This document shows positions 46,793 through 61,830 of a DNA stretch of 64,000 nt, piece by piece. Positions within the stretch are counted from its first letter, which is position 1. The number at the start of each line of letters is the position of its first letter. The position numbers and the translations under genes were made by a program. Under the pieces are notes generated by a model. It had not been told where the DNA came from. It saw only the letters and a list, made by a program, of their open reading frames with translations, and ran no database searches. This DNA is from Conchocele bisecta (lineage: Eukaryota > Mollusca > Bivalvia > Lucinida > Thyasiridae): assembly GCA_029237695.1 (NCBI GenBank), contig CM055272.1:37724901-37788900 (forward strand), given 5' to 3'.

Positions 46793-48110
46793 ATGGTCAG
46801 TAAGCGAGGCTTACGGAATACCCCCCGTGTGGGCCCATGTACCCCTAAATATGTAAAAATAAATCTCCAAGTGTGTGGGCTTGTGACCTTGACTCTGGGC
46901 ACGAACGTGAATTTGTCACACGGCGGTAGAGGTCCATTGGAACAATGCGTGTGTGAAATGTGAAGCAGATCAAAGCAAGGAAATAGAAGTTATAACCAAT
47001 TTCTCTCATGTTAAGTTTTGTAAAGAGACTAAGTATGTCACCTTGACCTTGGGATCAGCGGTGGTTGGACGGTCGTAGGTTTGTCACAGCATGATAGTAC
47101 AACCTTAGAGGAATGCACAAGTGAAATATTAAGAATCTTCAATGAAGGAAATAGCAGTTATAACTTATTTCTCTGATGTTAAGTTTTGTAAAGAGACCAA
47201 GTATTTGACCTTGACCTTGGGATCAGCGGGGGTTGGACGGTCATGGATTTGGCACAGCAAGGTAGTAGAGCCTTACAGGAATGCATGTGTGAAATAGTAA
47301 GCATTTTAGATGAAGGAAATAGAAGTTATAACATATTTCTCTGATGTTAAGTTTTGTAAAGAGACTAAGTATTTGACCTTGACCTTGGGATCAGCGGGGG
47401 TTGGATGTTCATGAATTTGGCACAGCATGGTAGTAGAGCCTTACAGGAATGCATGTGTGAAATATTAAGCATTTTAGATGAAGGAAATAGAAGTTATATA
47501 ACATATTTCTCTGATGTTAAGTTTTTTAAAGAGGCTAAGTATGTGACCTTGACCTTGGGATCAGCGGGGGTTGGACGGTCGTAGATTTGTCACAGCATGA
47601 TAGTACAACCTTAGAGGAACGCACGAGTGATGAAATATTAAGAATTTTAGATGAAGGAAATAGAAGTTATAACTTATTTATCTGATGTTAAGTTTTGTAA
47701 AGAGACCAAGTATTTGACCTTGACCTTGGGTTCAGCGGGTGTTTAACTGTCGTGGATTTGGCACAGCATGGTAGTAGAGCCTACAGGAATGCATGTGTGA
47801 AATATTAAGCATTTTAGATGAAGGAAATAGAAGTTGTAACATATTTCTCTGATTTTATGTTTTGTAAAGAGACTAAGTATTTGACCTTGACCTTGGATCA
47901 GCGGGGGTTGGATGGTCGTGGATTTGCACAGCATGGTAGTAGAGCCTTACATGAATGCATGTGTGAAATATTAAGCATTTTAGATGAAGGAAATAGAAGT
48001 TATAACAATATTTCTCTGATGTTAAGTTTACGGACGCACAGACGCACGCACGCACGGACAACCTGACTCCAGTATAACCCCCCACAACTCGTTGCGGGGG
48101 GTATAATAAA
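46793..48110. mobile_element. GACCTTGACC tandem-repeat element, copy 5
   Basis: Starts GGTCAGTAAGCGAGGCTTAC like copy 1. Holds about seven ~155-bp units, a GGACGCACAGACGCACG tail and a terminal hairpin ACCCCCCACAACTCGTTGCG / GGGGGGT. Confidence 0.85.
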
Positions 48111-48111
48111 A

Positions 48112-51100
48112 TATGATCCTGCACATAATACCTGAAATGCGGTGTTGCAGTATATAAAGAAAACAAATATCTGGAGAAAATTGTCGGTAAATATTGAAAT
48201 CAGATGAAAATTCCATTGGGAGAAATATCAAAAATCGAGATAAAAGACTCACGTCGGGAGATATGACAGGTATATAGACTAAGAAACCAGAGTAAAAAGT
48301 ATCACGAATTCTGGTAGCGTCCGATTACTGGTAAATCTAACAAAAATCTAAGAAGAAAACTGGAGCACGCGACACACAAAGCAATGGCCATACTAGAAAG
48401 CACAATGCATTAAATAATATATTAACATATTCTAAATGCAAGCGTTATAAGTAACATGCCGGTGTTACCAGTCATTTGCATCAAAATGTTGATTTTATCG
48501 ATAAACTTCAGAAGCCGGAAGTAGAATGTCACGTGAACAAATAATAAGGCAATGGGGGACAAGTCTATTCTGCGGCAAAACGGGCAAATTGTGCAGCCTG
48601 GTGCGGTCAGGTACGGCGGGATCTCGGCGACTTTCATTACCCTTCATTATTTGTATACCTCGGCGAGTGTGTAGCCGACCTGACAATACATATTTTAAAG
48701 TTGGGGTCCCATTGCACAAAATGTACTTTATTAAAATTAAATAAATGTATAATTGTGTAACTATAGCACCAGTTTGAACAAGTATGAGTGCCTTTTCATT
48801 CTATACATACAATGTACATTGTATGTATACTCATTTAATAATCTTAAATTTACTGATTGAGATGCGCGTTTGTATCAGGCTAGTTTGATACGCAAATGAG
48901 GCATGACATTGTTAAAGTATTTATATCAATTAAATGCATCATCTGAATAAATATTTTCATCGACATTTTATAAAGTCTGACCATTGCCCATCACAAATAG
49001 AGATAATTAATTGTTTGTTCTATTGATATTTTAAGGAAACACAGTTATCGCCCCTGATATCAAGAGTGACAATTTACGTTCTCTATAACAAAGATAATAA
49101 TGCCAATTATGATATAACACGCCCGGCAATGGTGAGAGATATCTAAAAATGGATGAACAAATATGTCTCACTATAGTACAACATGGGATGTGCATTGCAT
49201 GTTTAAGGACTGATTATATAGAATATGACATTTTGTTTCAAATGTAGTAGAATCATACATGTAACTGACTATCTATGTAAAGTATTCTAGTAGCTGACCT
49301 TGTTTTTCTTAGAGTATATTATACAGAGCATTGAGTTGCCATCTCCGTCATTTTAGTTTGTACATGCTATCGGACAGTTTCACCACTTGGAGCGTTTTAC
49401 ACGTACAGCCAATAATATGGCAGCAAATCTAATAAAAGATGGTGCAATACGTCCCAGATATATAGGACGACAACGTCCTATAATACTATTTCAGCAGACT
49501 ACACACAACGCTAGATATCCGATCTTTTCTACCATCACTCACAAAATATGCAATGGACAGTTATTAAATGTGTAAAATGTCAGACTGACGCACTGTCTAT
49601 TATTAGAAGTACATCTGACACAGGTAAAAGCCGTATTTCCTCGCATAGCAGGCAAGTAGACAGTAGTGAAAATACACTCAGATAACTGTTTACAAGTCAC
49701 TGGAATCGATGCAGTATGTATGGTAATACAGACATATATCTATAGCACTGTGTATTGTTCTTACTGAACTACACAGTCTTTACTGAATTCTCAAAGAAAA
49801 TAACAAATGGTCAACAAACCATTCAGCTACATGTATCAGACTTGGTATATCAATTTAATAAAAACAATGCAAAGCATGCTGTAGTCTGGTATATCCCCAT
49901 CATGTTGCACCAAATCTTATTCATGTGTTTGTCATAGTATTAACGGTATGTGTCAAACGCAATACGAGGTACAACTAGCCGATGACTTGTACACACTAAG
50001 ATGGCCGACATGGCATTTTCAAATAATTCAATCAACTTTGGTATGTAACTTTTGCTAATCATAATTGAATTGATTGCATCTACTACATATGTTACTTACT
50101 GTCATATTTTTTAATGTTCACACATGCTTGCATGCATCATATGTACACGACTGGAAATATATTGCCGATATTATTTGCATGTTTTGTTCTGCCATTCTTT
50201 AATTTATTATTTAAAACCAATAGTTGAGCGCCACTTATTGAAACGTAAAACGTAACATCGGCATGTTCGCATATTTCTTAAAATATGTCCGCATTTTTCA
50301 TGTCTTGCTTGAAATTGTGCATGCTTTGGCATGCGTTCCTTTCGGCATCGTAATATAAGTGTTTGATGTAAGCTTGAATGATATGTGAAAAAGAGATGGC
50401 ATTAGAGGAATACGTCACATTTAGCTAGTTTAACGTTTTCTAAAGTGATAGATGATATACCGTTGTCTATATAAAATGTATATAATGAATGAACACAATC
50501 ATATGTTTTATATTGTAATAATTTCAAATATAGTGTCAATTCTTCGTACCACAATCTTGCACAAATAGCTTTACATGTAATACGCTAAATGTAGAAAATA
50601 CTGTTCACAGTAACTGTTATCAAACATACATGTATTATGTTTGGGTAATGCACATTGTTAATATTTCAGTTTTGTTGGGGGCGGGGGATAAAAAAATGAT
50701 GAGGCACACATTCACATAATTATGTTATGTATGTATATACTGGATCGCAGTAGAAACGCAACTTGTGATTTTACAAATGGTCGGTTGACATATTTTGTGA
50801 CTAGATCAGGTGTTCGACTGGACAAACGCATCTTAGGGATGGTAAAAGTCCTAATTATGTTCAGAAACCAGCAGAAAGTATCAGATATAAAATAAAATTG
50901 CCATGAAAACATGCATCTAAATGTTGTTTAAGTATAGGCCTTTCGAGGCAAATTTCGTTTTCATGGCAATTTTATTTCCCAGACTAAACATAATTAGGAT
51001 ATTGTTTAAACATGTTACCATCCTTGCCACGCGTTATCACCTGTGGACAAAACGCTATTAGTCCCGCTTATCTATTCATATACTAACAGAATATGAGATG

Positions 51101-51400
51101 AATGCCGAAAACCACATGCAATTAGCATGTTCCACTATTACGTCATCAATGAACAATTATTTATTTTATAGTTACAGTATATATATAAATATATATAAAG
51201 TCTATATAATACATTTTTCTCTCAGTACTTTATTACATGAACTTGATAATATATATAAAAAAAAAACACTTTTGATCGGAATATACTTTTTGGACGAGTC
51301 TTCTGCACGTGAACGTGGTTTGTATTGTAACAATACCCCGGATTGCGAAGTCTGTCAAGTGGTAACTAATTTAGTGTTTCAGTCCTTCCATCCAAATTTG
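48112..51400. other. Intergenic DNA, no recognised gene
   Basis: Contains part of the 1716-2690 family at 48715-49120 and an inverted-repeat element near 50836-51024 (GGATGGTAAAAGTCCTAATT / AATTAGGATATTG..TACCATCC). Otherwise AT-rich with no coding-like frame beyond about 100 codons. It lies upstream of both HTT and the PCGF gene, so regulatory DNA could be here, but no specific site is claimed. Confidence 0.5.
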
Positions 51401-51404
51401 CGTT

Positions 51405-53350
<1,946 letters not shown>

Positions 53351-53599
53351 TGTCAATCAAATACCACGATAAGTCAGCGCGGGGATTTAGTAGTGTCGAC
53401 AGCGACAACAACAATATTTTAAATGTAAAAAGTTGTGATAAAACTCATAGCCAGTGCAAATGTGTGTATATATGTACAGTTGTTTAGAATTACGTGCACA
53501 ATATCTTACAAACTTTAAATATATTCTTAATACGTTTTTAATACTTTTAAGACCACAACTACATGACATTGTACAACGTATTTTAATACGGTGCCGCGA

Positions 53600-53648
53600 A
53601 AAATCAGCGCGGGAAGCTCAACGACAACAACAACAACAACAACAACAT
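53600..53648. repeat. (AAC)n microsatellite
   Basis: ACGACAACAACAACAACAAC run of about ten units after GCGCGGGAAGCTC. Confidence 0.9.
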
Positions 53649-53956
53649 ACAATTTTATTTTTCATTTAATATTTTCGCATGTTCAACACTGTAACTGGTT
53701 TCTTCTGTATGCCAATTTTAAAATATTTAGCTGACATAATATTGATGTATGTATGCACTCTACATCCATATTTACCCATTATGATTTTTGCTGCTTAGGG
53801 AAATTATTTGCACAAGATAGCTTATACCACGAAAACCAATTGCACTAAAGCGGAGTCTCGCCAGTTTGCATATTCGTCTCTTTTGCTGCAACTTTTTCTC
53901 TACTAACCCCCATGCCTGTCTAAGTCCCCACCTGTGGTTTGAATAGATAGATATTT

Positions 53957-54930
53957 GTTACTGTGACTGGAGAAATTTCAAATGGGGCTTGTGGGTTTGG
54001 CAACCAGTGTAGATCCTGTTCACAGTTTAGTCTTTACATCCACACTGTCTGATCAGCATCTGCACTGTTCGCTATTCAATCCATGAAACGCCCATTATAA
54101 ATGTTGGTGCACCAACAGGGGCGGCAGAAGCGGGGGGGCGGGGGTGAGTTGTTGGGGGGGGGGGAGCCTAGGCCTAGCCTACCCCCCCCCCCCCCCCCAA
54201 TAATTCTGTAAATTTTGGATATTTTATTCTAATATATTTGTGTAATCATTAGTACTGGGAACTTTGCTGAGAATGCAGGAAATGGCGTTTCACACCACTT
54301 GGATTTCAAAAACTTTGTGTTGTTGCTGATTTGTGTGCAAATAAAGAGAATAACATATTGCAAAAATAGATTTGCTACCGTTCTATCACATAGAACTACA
54401 ATTACCCAAATCTTACCGAAATCTCCATGTAACTACTATATTTGTTAATAAATAAAGATGTATACATCATAATAACGATGTTTGGACCATACTTACATTA
54501 TATATGTCATTAATTTGCTCATACCAGGGCCCATTTTAATATTTTGAAGAAACTATTTGCATATGAAATGAAAGAGAGAGTACCGTGATTATCTTAAACT
54601 AGGAAACCAAAGATAATCCACTTTATAATGGCAATGATGATTTTCTATTGAAATAAAAAAATAAAAATAGAATATTTTTTTTGTAAGACATGTACTGTGA
54701 TTAAGATTTGTATGTTACTGAAGAAATGGGGCTTATGGGATTTGTGACCAGTGTAGCTCAAGCATACTCGTGTACACTGATAACGATCTGTATTGCTCGT
54801 TAGAAACATGATTGGCGCTTCATTTATAGAATAGCGAATAGTGCAGAACCTGATCCGACTGTGTGGATGCACGGGATGAACTGGATCTGCACTGGTCGCA
54901 AAACCGTTAAACCCGTGTAACTCGTACAAC
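53957..54930. repeat. Two ACCAGTGTAGATC MITE copies and a G/C homopolymer hairpin
   Basis: Copies at 53957-54100 and 54722-54916 carry GAGAAATTTCAAATGGGGCT or GAAATGGGGCTTATGGGATT and GATC-rich cores. Between them, 54118-54200 has a G-rich tract, AGCCTAGGCCTAGCCT and a C-rich tract that could pair. Nothing else recognised in 54200-54720. Confidence 0.7.
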
Positions 54931-55229
54931 TTTTAAACCGTACTAGCTACAGACCTGAAACTTGGTATGTAGCTTCCTTATGATGAGTAGATGTGCACAG
55001 TTTATTTCTAGTTTTTATTAAATCCCCGCGTCATGAATTATCTCCCCTTTTTGACTTAGAATTTCAACATTTTGCCTTGTAACTTGTAAAACTTTTAAAC
55101 CGTAATATCTGGAGGCTTTATGCCTGGTATATAGCTTCTTTATGGTGTGTAGATGCACAAAAGTGAATTTCTCTTTTTGCTTTGACACTGAGCCATGGAT
55201 TATCTCCCCCTTTGGACTTAGAATTGTTC

Positions 55230-55490
55230 CTTGTTTACTATCAAAGCGATATGTGGGGCATCCGTGTTCTATGAACACATTTTCTAGTTGCTTTGACAAT
55301 GAGCCATGGATTATCTCCCCCTTTTGAATTTTGCCTTGTTTACTATCAAAGCGATATGTGGGGCATCCGTATTCTATTAACACATTTTCTAGTTTTAAAA
55401 TGTTTTTTTCGGTCTGGTAAAAATTTCCATTTGTAAAAATTTCCATTTTCCCAGACCAAATGTCTTGTAAAGTTTTGAAAGTTTTGTGGA
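55230..55490. repeat. Local duplication plus GGTCTGG inverted-end fragment
   Basis: TGCCTTGTTTACTATCAAAG and GATATGTGGGGCATCCGT occur twice about 110 bp apart. CGGTCTGGTAAAAATTTCC and CCAGACCAAATGTCTTGTAA at the end match sequence at 39550-39620, so both are pieces of one element family. Confidence 0.65.
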
Positions 55491-55549
55491 GACTGTCAGA
55501 TCATGGTGATGAATCTGTGTCTAATGATAGATAGACGTATTGTGCCACC

Positions 55550-56170
55550 GCAACGATAGTTGTCGGTGGCATATAGTGTTAACCCTGTCCGTCTGTCAGT
55601 TGAAAATTTTCCTTGAATGGCAAACTACATCTACAGTTTTTGGCTGATTCTCTTCATGTTCAGTATACAGCCCTACCATCAAGTGCAGGAGTGCAAAACG
55701 TAACAAAAATTACTGTCCCACTGATCCCCTTTTTCCACTCTGAAAATATCATTTATTTCTTGTCCGGCGAACTACTTCTACAGTTTTTGGCTGATTACCG
55801 GTATCTTCATATTTGATATACAACCCTACCACCAATTGCAGGAGTGTAACGTAAAGATTTTCGCTGTCCCACTGATATATCCAGAGTTATGCCCCTTTTT
55901 CAACTCTGAATTTTCTTTCCTTGTCCGGCAAACTACTACAGTTTTTTGCTGATTGTCTTCATATTTATGTATGCAGCCCTACCATCAAATACATGAGTGC
56001 ATAACGTAAACATTTTCGCTGTCCCACCGATCCATTCGCAGTTATGCCCCTTTTTTAACTCTGAAAACTACTGCGAACTACTACTACAATTTTTGGCCGA
56101 TTCTCTTCATACTCGGTATACATTCCAACCATCAAGTGCAGGAGTGCATAAAATTTTCCCTGTCCCATCC
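55550..56170. mobile_element. Tandem-repeat element in reverse orientation, ~140-bp units
   Basis: Starts with the complement of the shared tail (TGCCACCGCAACG / CGGTGGCATATAGTGTTAAC, then CTGTCCGTCTGTC). About four units follow with CTACAGTTTTTGGCTGATTC, CAGCCCTACCATCAAGTGCA and GTCCCACTGATCC. Confidence 0.75.
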
Positions 56171-56472
56171 ATCCGCAGTTACTGAAAATAATGTTTTCTC
56201 CAATCACTCACTCATTGCTGTTCTATTCATGAATGCTCAACAGCAGTGGCATTTTGTTTTACAAACAATTTTCAAGTTGAATTAAAAACACACAATGATG
56301 TCTTTAATTCTCAGATACTTGAGATACAGTAATACATCTATGAACCGGATACCCTGGGTAGTACCCAGGGTGTCCGGTTTAGAGAGGTTCCACTGTACAA
56401 ATATTTCAAATGTTTCAGATGCCTGTTTCAAAATGGAAATGAGCAAACTAGGTGAAAGGACATCGTACTAAC

Positions 56473-57706
56473 ATGTCTACACCAGTTCCGGCAATAATGG
56501 CTAGTAACCAAATGGAAGTCGCAAATAAAACTTACCATCCGGACAGTGATAGATTAGAAGATCATGACACTGCTTTAATCAGCTCTGCATTGAATAGTAA
56601 ATATCAAGAGAATGATGGAGAAAGCTCCAAGTCGAGTGACTTTTCCAGCGGGAGCTCTTCGTCTTCTAGCATCTTTCACAGCAATGCTAGCGTTAATGGC
56701 CAGTACAGCGAAATTTCCAATACCAGTGACGTTGCTACTACAGATAGGATGCTGGACTTCTCCAATATATCAGAGTTGAAAAGTGTATCACAGTCGGATA
56801 TTGTGAACAACGAACAAGATGATGCCAATTGGAGTATGAAAGATCTGGATGCTTTAATTGATGCAGAACCGCAGACGGCATATGAGCAAGGGTTACAAGC
56901 AGGGGAGGTAACTACGAATCAAACAGATGATGTTATTTCTGAAAATTCTAAGTCTGTTGAAGACGTGACGGTTAAATTAGTGACTATCACAGATGATGAC
57001 GATTTGTTTGATTTCAGCAATCTACCAAATCACTCTCGACCTCCCGCTGGTGATTCAGAACATGTACTGGAAGGTGACGGACAACAAAGCCATTCGCAGC
57101 AAGTTTTCAAAGGCGAACTGTATAAATATTTAACGGGACATGTTCCGGAGGAGGAAACCAATTTCTCAGAAACTGCAACACCAATACATTCTGTGGGGGC
57201 TACACCACTGCATTCAGGCATGGTGACACCTGATGATTCCGATGGTGAAACAAGTACCGATTCTGAAAGTGACTCGGAAAGTTCGTTTAGTGATAACTCG
57301 GGCTCTTACGTGACAGATAGCTCGGAAGAAGAAGAAGAAGAAGAAGAAGAGATAGATCACAAAGCTATTGAAGAGTCAATAGTTCGACAAGTTCCCGACC
57401 CAATTCGGGAAACAACACCACCGTACAAGCCACGAAGAAGACGTACACAACCGCCACCAAAGCCCATAGAACCAGTAAAGCAAAATAAGTCAAAATCTGT
57501 TGTATGGAAGGAAAAAACGTTGGAAAAGTTAGAAAAGTTCAAAAAGGTTACAGAAAAGTGGTTGAAGGATTTAGAGGTGCCTGAAACCCTAACAGCGGTG
57601 GATGAAGTCAATTTGAAGATCATGGACCTAAATATCCACCTAACGTGTGGTCTCTGCAATGGGTACTTATACGAAGCATCAACCATTACAGAATGCATGC
57701 ATACTT
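56473..57706 (+). CDS. Polycomb-group RING finger protein (PCGF1/PCGF6 type), first coding exon
   Basis: PCGF proteins pair with RING1-type E3 ligases in PRC1 complexes that mono-ubiquitinate histone H2A in the nucleus. The exon follows an acceptor (TGTTTCAG, exon from 56419). Two upstream ATGs meet stops at once, so the first open ATG, at 56473, is taken as the start. The 411 codons show a low-complexity S/D/E-rich region, an acidic run of E at about residues 285-293, a basic proline-rich patch (KPRRRRTQPPPKP, about 319), a lysine-rich helix, then the first half of a RING: HLTCGLCNGYLYEASTITEC followed by MHT. The motif STITECMHT is diagnostic of the family (TTITECLHT in human PCGF1 and PCGF6). 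The exon ends in phase 1 just before the expected F-C-K. The long acidic N-terminus resembles PCGF6 more than PCGF1. The remaining exons are not recognised; they may lie in the N gap or further right. Confidence 0.83.
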
Positions 57707-57711
57707 GTAAG

Positions 57712-58075
57712 TACAGTCGAACCTCCCTGAGCGGCCACCTCTCTACAACAACACCCTCTCTATAACAGCCACTATGTTATATCCTAAATGGATGATTTCC
57801 TCTGTATCTAACCCTTAGACTGCTGAACACGAAAATTGTCGTCTGCTCTTGCTTTGCCTTCTGTCTCAATAAAAACTTGTTTTGACAGCATTTTAGAATC
57901 ATTTCCATTGGAAATGATTCTAAAATGTTGCCAAAGCATGTTTATGATGAGAATTATCGAAGAAAATAAATAAACAGCGGACGACAGTCAGCATTAACCT
58001 CCCTACAACAGCCACCTCTACAACAGCCAGTTTTGCGTCTTCCCATGGGTGGCTGTTGTAGAGAGGTTGCACTGT
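57712..58075. mobile_element. pogo/Tigger-like element inserted at the PCGF exon donor
   Basis: TACAGTCGAACCTCCCTGAG at the left and TAGAGAGGTTGCACTGTA at the right, both on TA; inner ACAACAGCCAC / GTGGCTGTTGT. The left TA is the T and A at donor positions +6 and +7 (GTAAGTA). A TTAACCC MITE (57809-57998) is nested inside. Confidence 0.75.
57809..57998. mobile_element. TTAACCC hairpin MITE, copy 5
   Basis: TAACCCTTAGACTGCTGAAC, TGTCGTCTGCT and CAGCGGACGACA arms, central AGAATCATTTCCATTGGAAA palindrome. Nested in the pogo-like element above. Confidence 0.78.
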
Positions 58076-58127
58076 AACTCATTGTCATAATCCTTTTTCA
58101 GAACTTGTTTACTGTACAGTAGAACCT

Positions 58128-58498
58128 CTCTAAACCGTGCGTATTGGCAAATTTTTCTCAATTATTTTAGCTGAATACGCATTGATTATCAAAAGTGTGT
58201 GTACAAAATACGCACAGCAATCTGAAAATACGCATTGATTTTCAAATTGACTGAGTAGTGAAAATACCGTACTTTCATAAAGTTGAACATTAGTGTTTGC
58301 TTTTTGTTGCTCAAATAAGTGAATGTTTAAAAAAATTATATTTCTTTTATCCGTTGTTCCCTATTTAGTTCCCTATTTAGTATTTAGTAATAAAGAAACT
58401 CAATAATCCATTTGTAAAAGTAAAATAAGCAATGATTTTGAAATCCGGGGGTATAGTACATGTACACTTTAGACACGAAGCTTATCATTGAGCTCTGT
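58128..58498. mobile_element. GCAAAAAGC-centre element, reverse copy, joined to a CAGTAGAACCTC end
   Basis: 58121-58137 reads ACAGTAGAACCTCTCTA (pogo-like end) and then GTGCGTATTGGCAAATTTTT opens a reverse copy of the 16241 family, ending AAGCTTATCATTGAGCTCTG. Confidence 0.65.
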
Positions 58499-58627
58499 CA
58501 TGCGTTCTGAATTTTATGTCGACTTTCAATGTCATTCAAGGAAACATTTCATGTACATGTATATCTAGGTTGTAAGCTTGTCTGACCATCTCATTGTTTG
58601 GTTGCTAGTCTATCGTGCATACATATA

Positions 58628-58982
58628 CAGGGCTCCAGATAAGAAATTAGTAATTGAGCATTGTCACTCCATCATTTCTGAAGCAATTGTGTATTTCAAA
58701 ATTTTAATTGGGTAAAATAAAATCACACTACTGTTTACACACAGCAGACAGCATTGAATTATTGAATAGTTTGCTTCAAAATCAAAACATGTCTTGGCAT
58801 TTCATTAGAATTGTCTCCTTGGAGACTGCTAATGAAATACCACGATGTGTTTTCATGGAAAAATAAAAAACATGCTATATTTTTCATTGCTTTTTGATAC
58901 TCACTACTTCTGATTTCAATTGGGTTTTTGGCAATTTTAATTGGGTAATTAAGACAATACACACCTTATCTAGAGTTCTGGT
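58628..58982. mobile_element. GCTCCAGATAAG MITE, copy 4
   Basis: GGGCTCCAGATAAG to CTTATCTAGAGTTCTG; central hairpin partly deleted (GTCTCCTTGGAGACTGCTAA). Confidence 0.8.
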
Positions 58983-58998
58983 TGTATTGAGTGTCCAT

Positions 58999-59498
58999 NN
59001 NNNNNNNNNNNNNNNNNNNNNNNNNNNNNNNNNNNNNNNNNNNNNNNNNNNNNNNNNNNNNNNNNNNNNNNNNNNNNNNNNNNNNNNNNNNNNNNNNNNN
59101 NNNNNNNNNNNNNNNNNNNNNNNNNNNNNNNNNNNNNNNNNNNNNNNNNNNNNNNNNNNNNNNNNNNNNNNNNNNNNNNNNNNNNNNNNNNNNNNNNNNN
59201 NNNNNNNNNNNNNNNNNNNNNNNNNNNNNNNNNNNNNNNNNNNNNNNNNNNNNNNNNNNNNNNNNNNNNNNNNNNNNNNNNNNNNNNNNNNNNNNNNNNN
59301 NNNNNNNNNNNNNNNNNNNNNNNNNNNNNNNNNNNNNNNNNNNNNNNNNNNNNNNNNNNNNNNNNNNNNNNNNNNNNNNNNNNNNNNNNNNNNNNNNNNN
59401 NNNNNNNNNNNNNNNNNNNNNNNNNNNNNNNNNNNNNNNNNNNNNNNNNNNNNNNNNNNNNNNNNNNNNNNNNNNNNNNNNNNNNNNNNNNNNNNNNN
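58999..59498. other. Assembly gap (500 N)
   Basis: Exactly 500 undetermined bases, a conventional placeholder length, so the real gap size is unknown. It may hide later exons of the PCGF gene. Confidence 0.99.
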
Positions 59499-61060
59499 TT
59501 CACATTCAATAATCTCATTAAATTCAGCTCAGGTCAGTTATACAAACATCCATGCTCCCCAGACAACATTAGGACACAGAATTGGGTAATTATCCAGGTT
59601 GCTGGCAGTCCTGCCACACACCAGAGATAACAGCAGTATCATGACACATGTAGCCGGGTCACACATCACAATAGCTCCCGACTGTCCTGTGCCCACTGTA
59701 TGCAATTCTTGATATGACACTATCAGTGGCATGTTGTGGTATGCATCTGACCAGTTCGTATCGTATCGCGTAGCGAAAATGAGATGCAAAAGCTGTCCGT
59801 CCGTCTGTCCGTCAATCTTCCACCAGGTATACTTGTGGATCAATTAGTGCGTACAAGAGGTAATTGTGCAACATTTGTTCTTGTGCACAGGCAGACTATT
59901 TACAGGTGCACAAGTAAGTGGGTTTACAAGCATACCGCAGTGTGTACGTCCGTCCGTATATCTGTCCGTCACGTTTTCGATTCGCCTATATCTTCTGTAC
60001 TGTATGACCTATTGGGCTTGAAACTTCATGTACATGTTCATTATTATCCATATTTTCATTCCTTACCCCACCCATGCTCTCCCATGCTCAAGGTCAAGAT
60101 CAAATAACTTATAAATTATGTCCAGTCGATACGTGCGCGTTCTCCATTCTCCTATAACTTGTTTGATCTACGACCACTTGGCTTGAAACTTCATGTTCAT
60201 GTTTATTATCATCTACATTCCCATTCCCCCACCACATTCATGCTCTCCGCATGCCCAAATGTCAAGGTCAAATAAGATATGGGCTCTGTGAAAACCGGCC
60301 TTAATGACAACATTTTCGATTTGCATTTGTTTTATCTCACCTTTTGTAGCACCATGTGAATCACGCACGAAAAAAAACGTAACGTCATCGAGAAAATGAC
60401 GTTATTGAAACGGCGACGTTTGTACAATGCAACTCAACAGCCTACAGTAGAAATGAGTGTTCATAGACTCATTGACTGTGCTTGCTGTAAACTGTATTTG
60501 CTGATAAGTTACATTAAATGTATCTACAAGTGTTAGTATGTATACTATCAAACATTCATCAGAATAAAACTATGATATGTACATGTAGTGAACAAAACAA
60601 ACGCACAACTATCGATTTTAAATCTATAATTAGCCGACCTGTGGCTTCGTAATTTGCCACCATCGCCATAGAATTCATATACCTGTGTCGTCAGAAAGAT
60701 ACATTGTAATTATTTCAGAATTGACGTCATTTACTGTTAATTGTGACGTCATTTATTGATTTAGACAATACGTCACCAAAGACCAAAAAACTAAACGGCA
60801 TTCCTGGTGTTGGAAATTGTAAAGTATATGCACATCGTATCGGTGATTGAAACAAATGCATTTTATTTCTGTAGAAATGAATGACCAGAATTTGGATAGG
60901 CCTATGGCTGCACATATCAATGACTTCAGCCCCCGATGGGGTCTAGAGGGTAGTCGGACACCCCCGGGCATTTTTAAACAAAATAAAAATCGACTGTCCA
61001 TTCCCCGACTCTCGCAATTAAATTTACATCTCAGAAAGCGGGAAGAACATTTTCCTGTGT
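59499..61060. repeat. Tandem-repeat element remnant and unassigned DNA
   Basis: 59790-60290 has CCGTCCGTCTGTCCGTC tracts and two ~185-bp units with GGCTTGAAACTTCATGT and CCCATGCTCTCC plus AAGGTCAA. This is a reverse-orientation tandem-repeat element with a decayed tail. From 60300 to 61060 no gene or clear repeat is recognised; short open frames are not convincing. Confidence 0.55.
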
Positions 61061-61360
61061 AGCCAATATGACTGACGGACGGGCTAATGTGCATGTACCC
61101 CGTACTAGCAGGTAGCAGGTCTATGGGAAAATGCTGCGCGCTGACCCCCACTCCCTCGACTGGCCACCACCGCCACTGCCGGGAAAATGTGGAGATGTAA
61201 CATACATGGTTGTATAATTGTTACATGTCCCGATAAAAATACCGGCAGTATATTCTCTCGTCGGGAATAATTAATTTGAAAATGAAATGTGCAATTTAGT
61301 TTTGTTGTGTTTCAGAAAAAGTACATTCAGCGCCTTTGTAAACAAAGAAACAGCCATGCT

Positions 61361-61640
61361 AAAAACAAGGACGGATTCACGTAGGGGAAAACCCGGCGCC
61401 ACTCCCCCCCCCCCCCCCTAAAATTTGGCTCTAAAATGCGCCATAACGCAGCAAAATTGGTTGGTAAATATCAAACAAATTCCGGAGGGCATACTGCCGG
61501 ACCCACCTAGCAGTCTCCCTAGCTCCGCTTGGTCGACGAACACACGGTGCTAGTTCGAAAGTATAGTAAACTATTTCAATTAAGAAGTCCCCCCCCCCCC
61601 CCACCCTAACCTGAAATCCTGGATCCGCCTATGAAAAGCA
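61361..61640. mobile_element. hAT-like fragment with poly-C tracts
   Basis: Ends CAAGGACGGATTCACGTAGG and CCTGGATCCGCCTATGAAAA are imperfect inverted repeats of the GGGCGGATCCAGGA type. Two poly-C tracts (about 61406-61419 and 61589-61602) lie near opposite ends. Confidence 0.5.
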
Positions 61641-61830
61641 CCGTGGCGTACGTACATGTATTTTGCACAACTGCACACTATAACACAGTCAGTGATTTAC
61701 ACACTAAATTTGTCCCGATCACAACATTGATTTTGTTGAAATGACACTCCACACCCTGCGACTATTGTTCGAAGCGGCTCATTTGAATTTAGACGCGTTT
61801 AATGTGTGCATGTGCGTTTGCTTTAGTATA

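Noticed and set aside
48422..48744. Cysteine-containing short frames near 48.5 kb as an upstream gene
   Set aside because: No splice context or recognisable domain; both strands open for similar lengths.
58894..59589. Long frames across the N run
   Set aside because: Length comes from undetermined bases.
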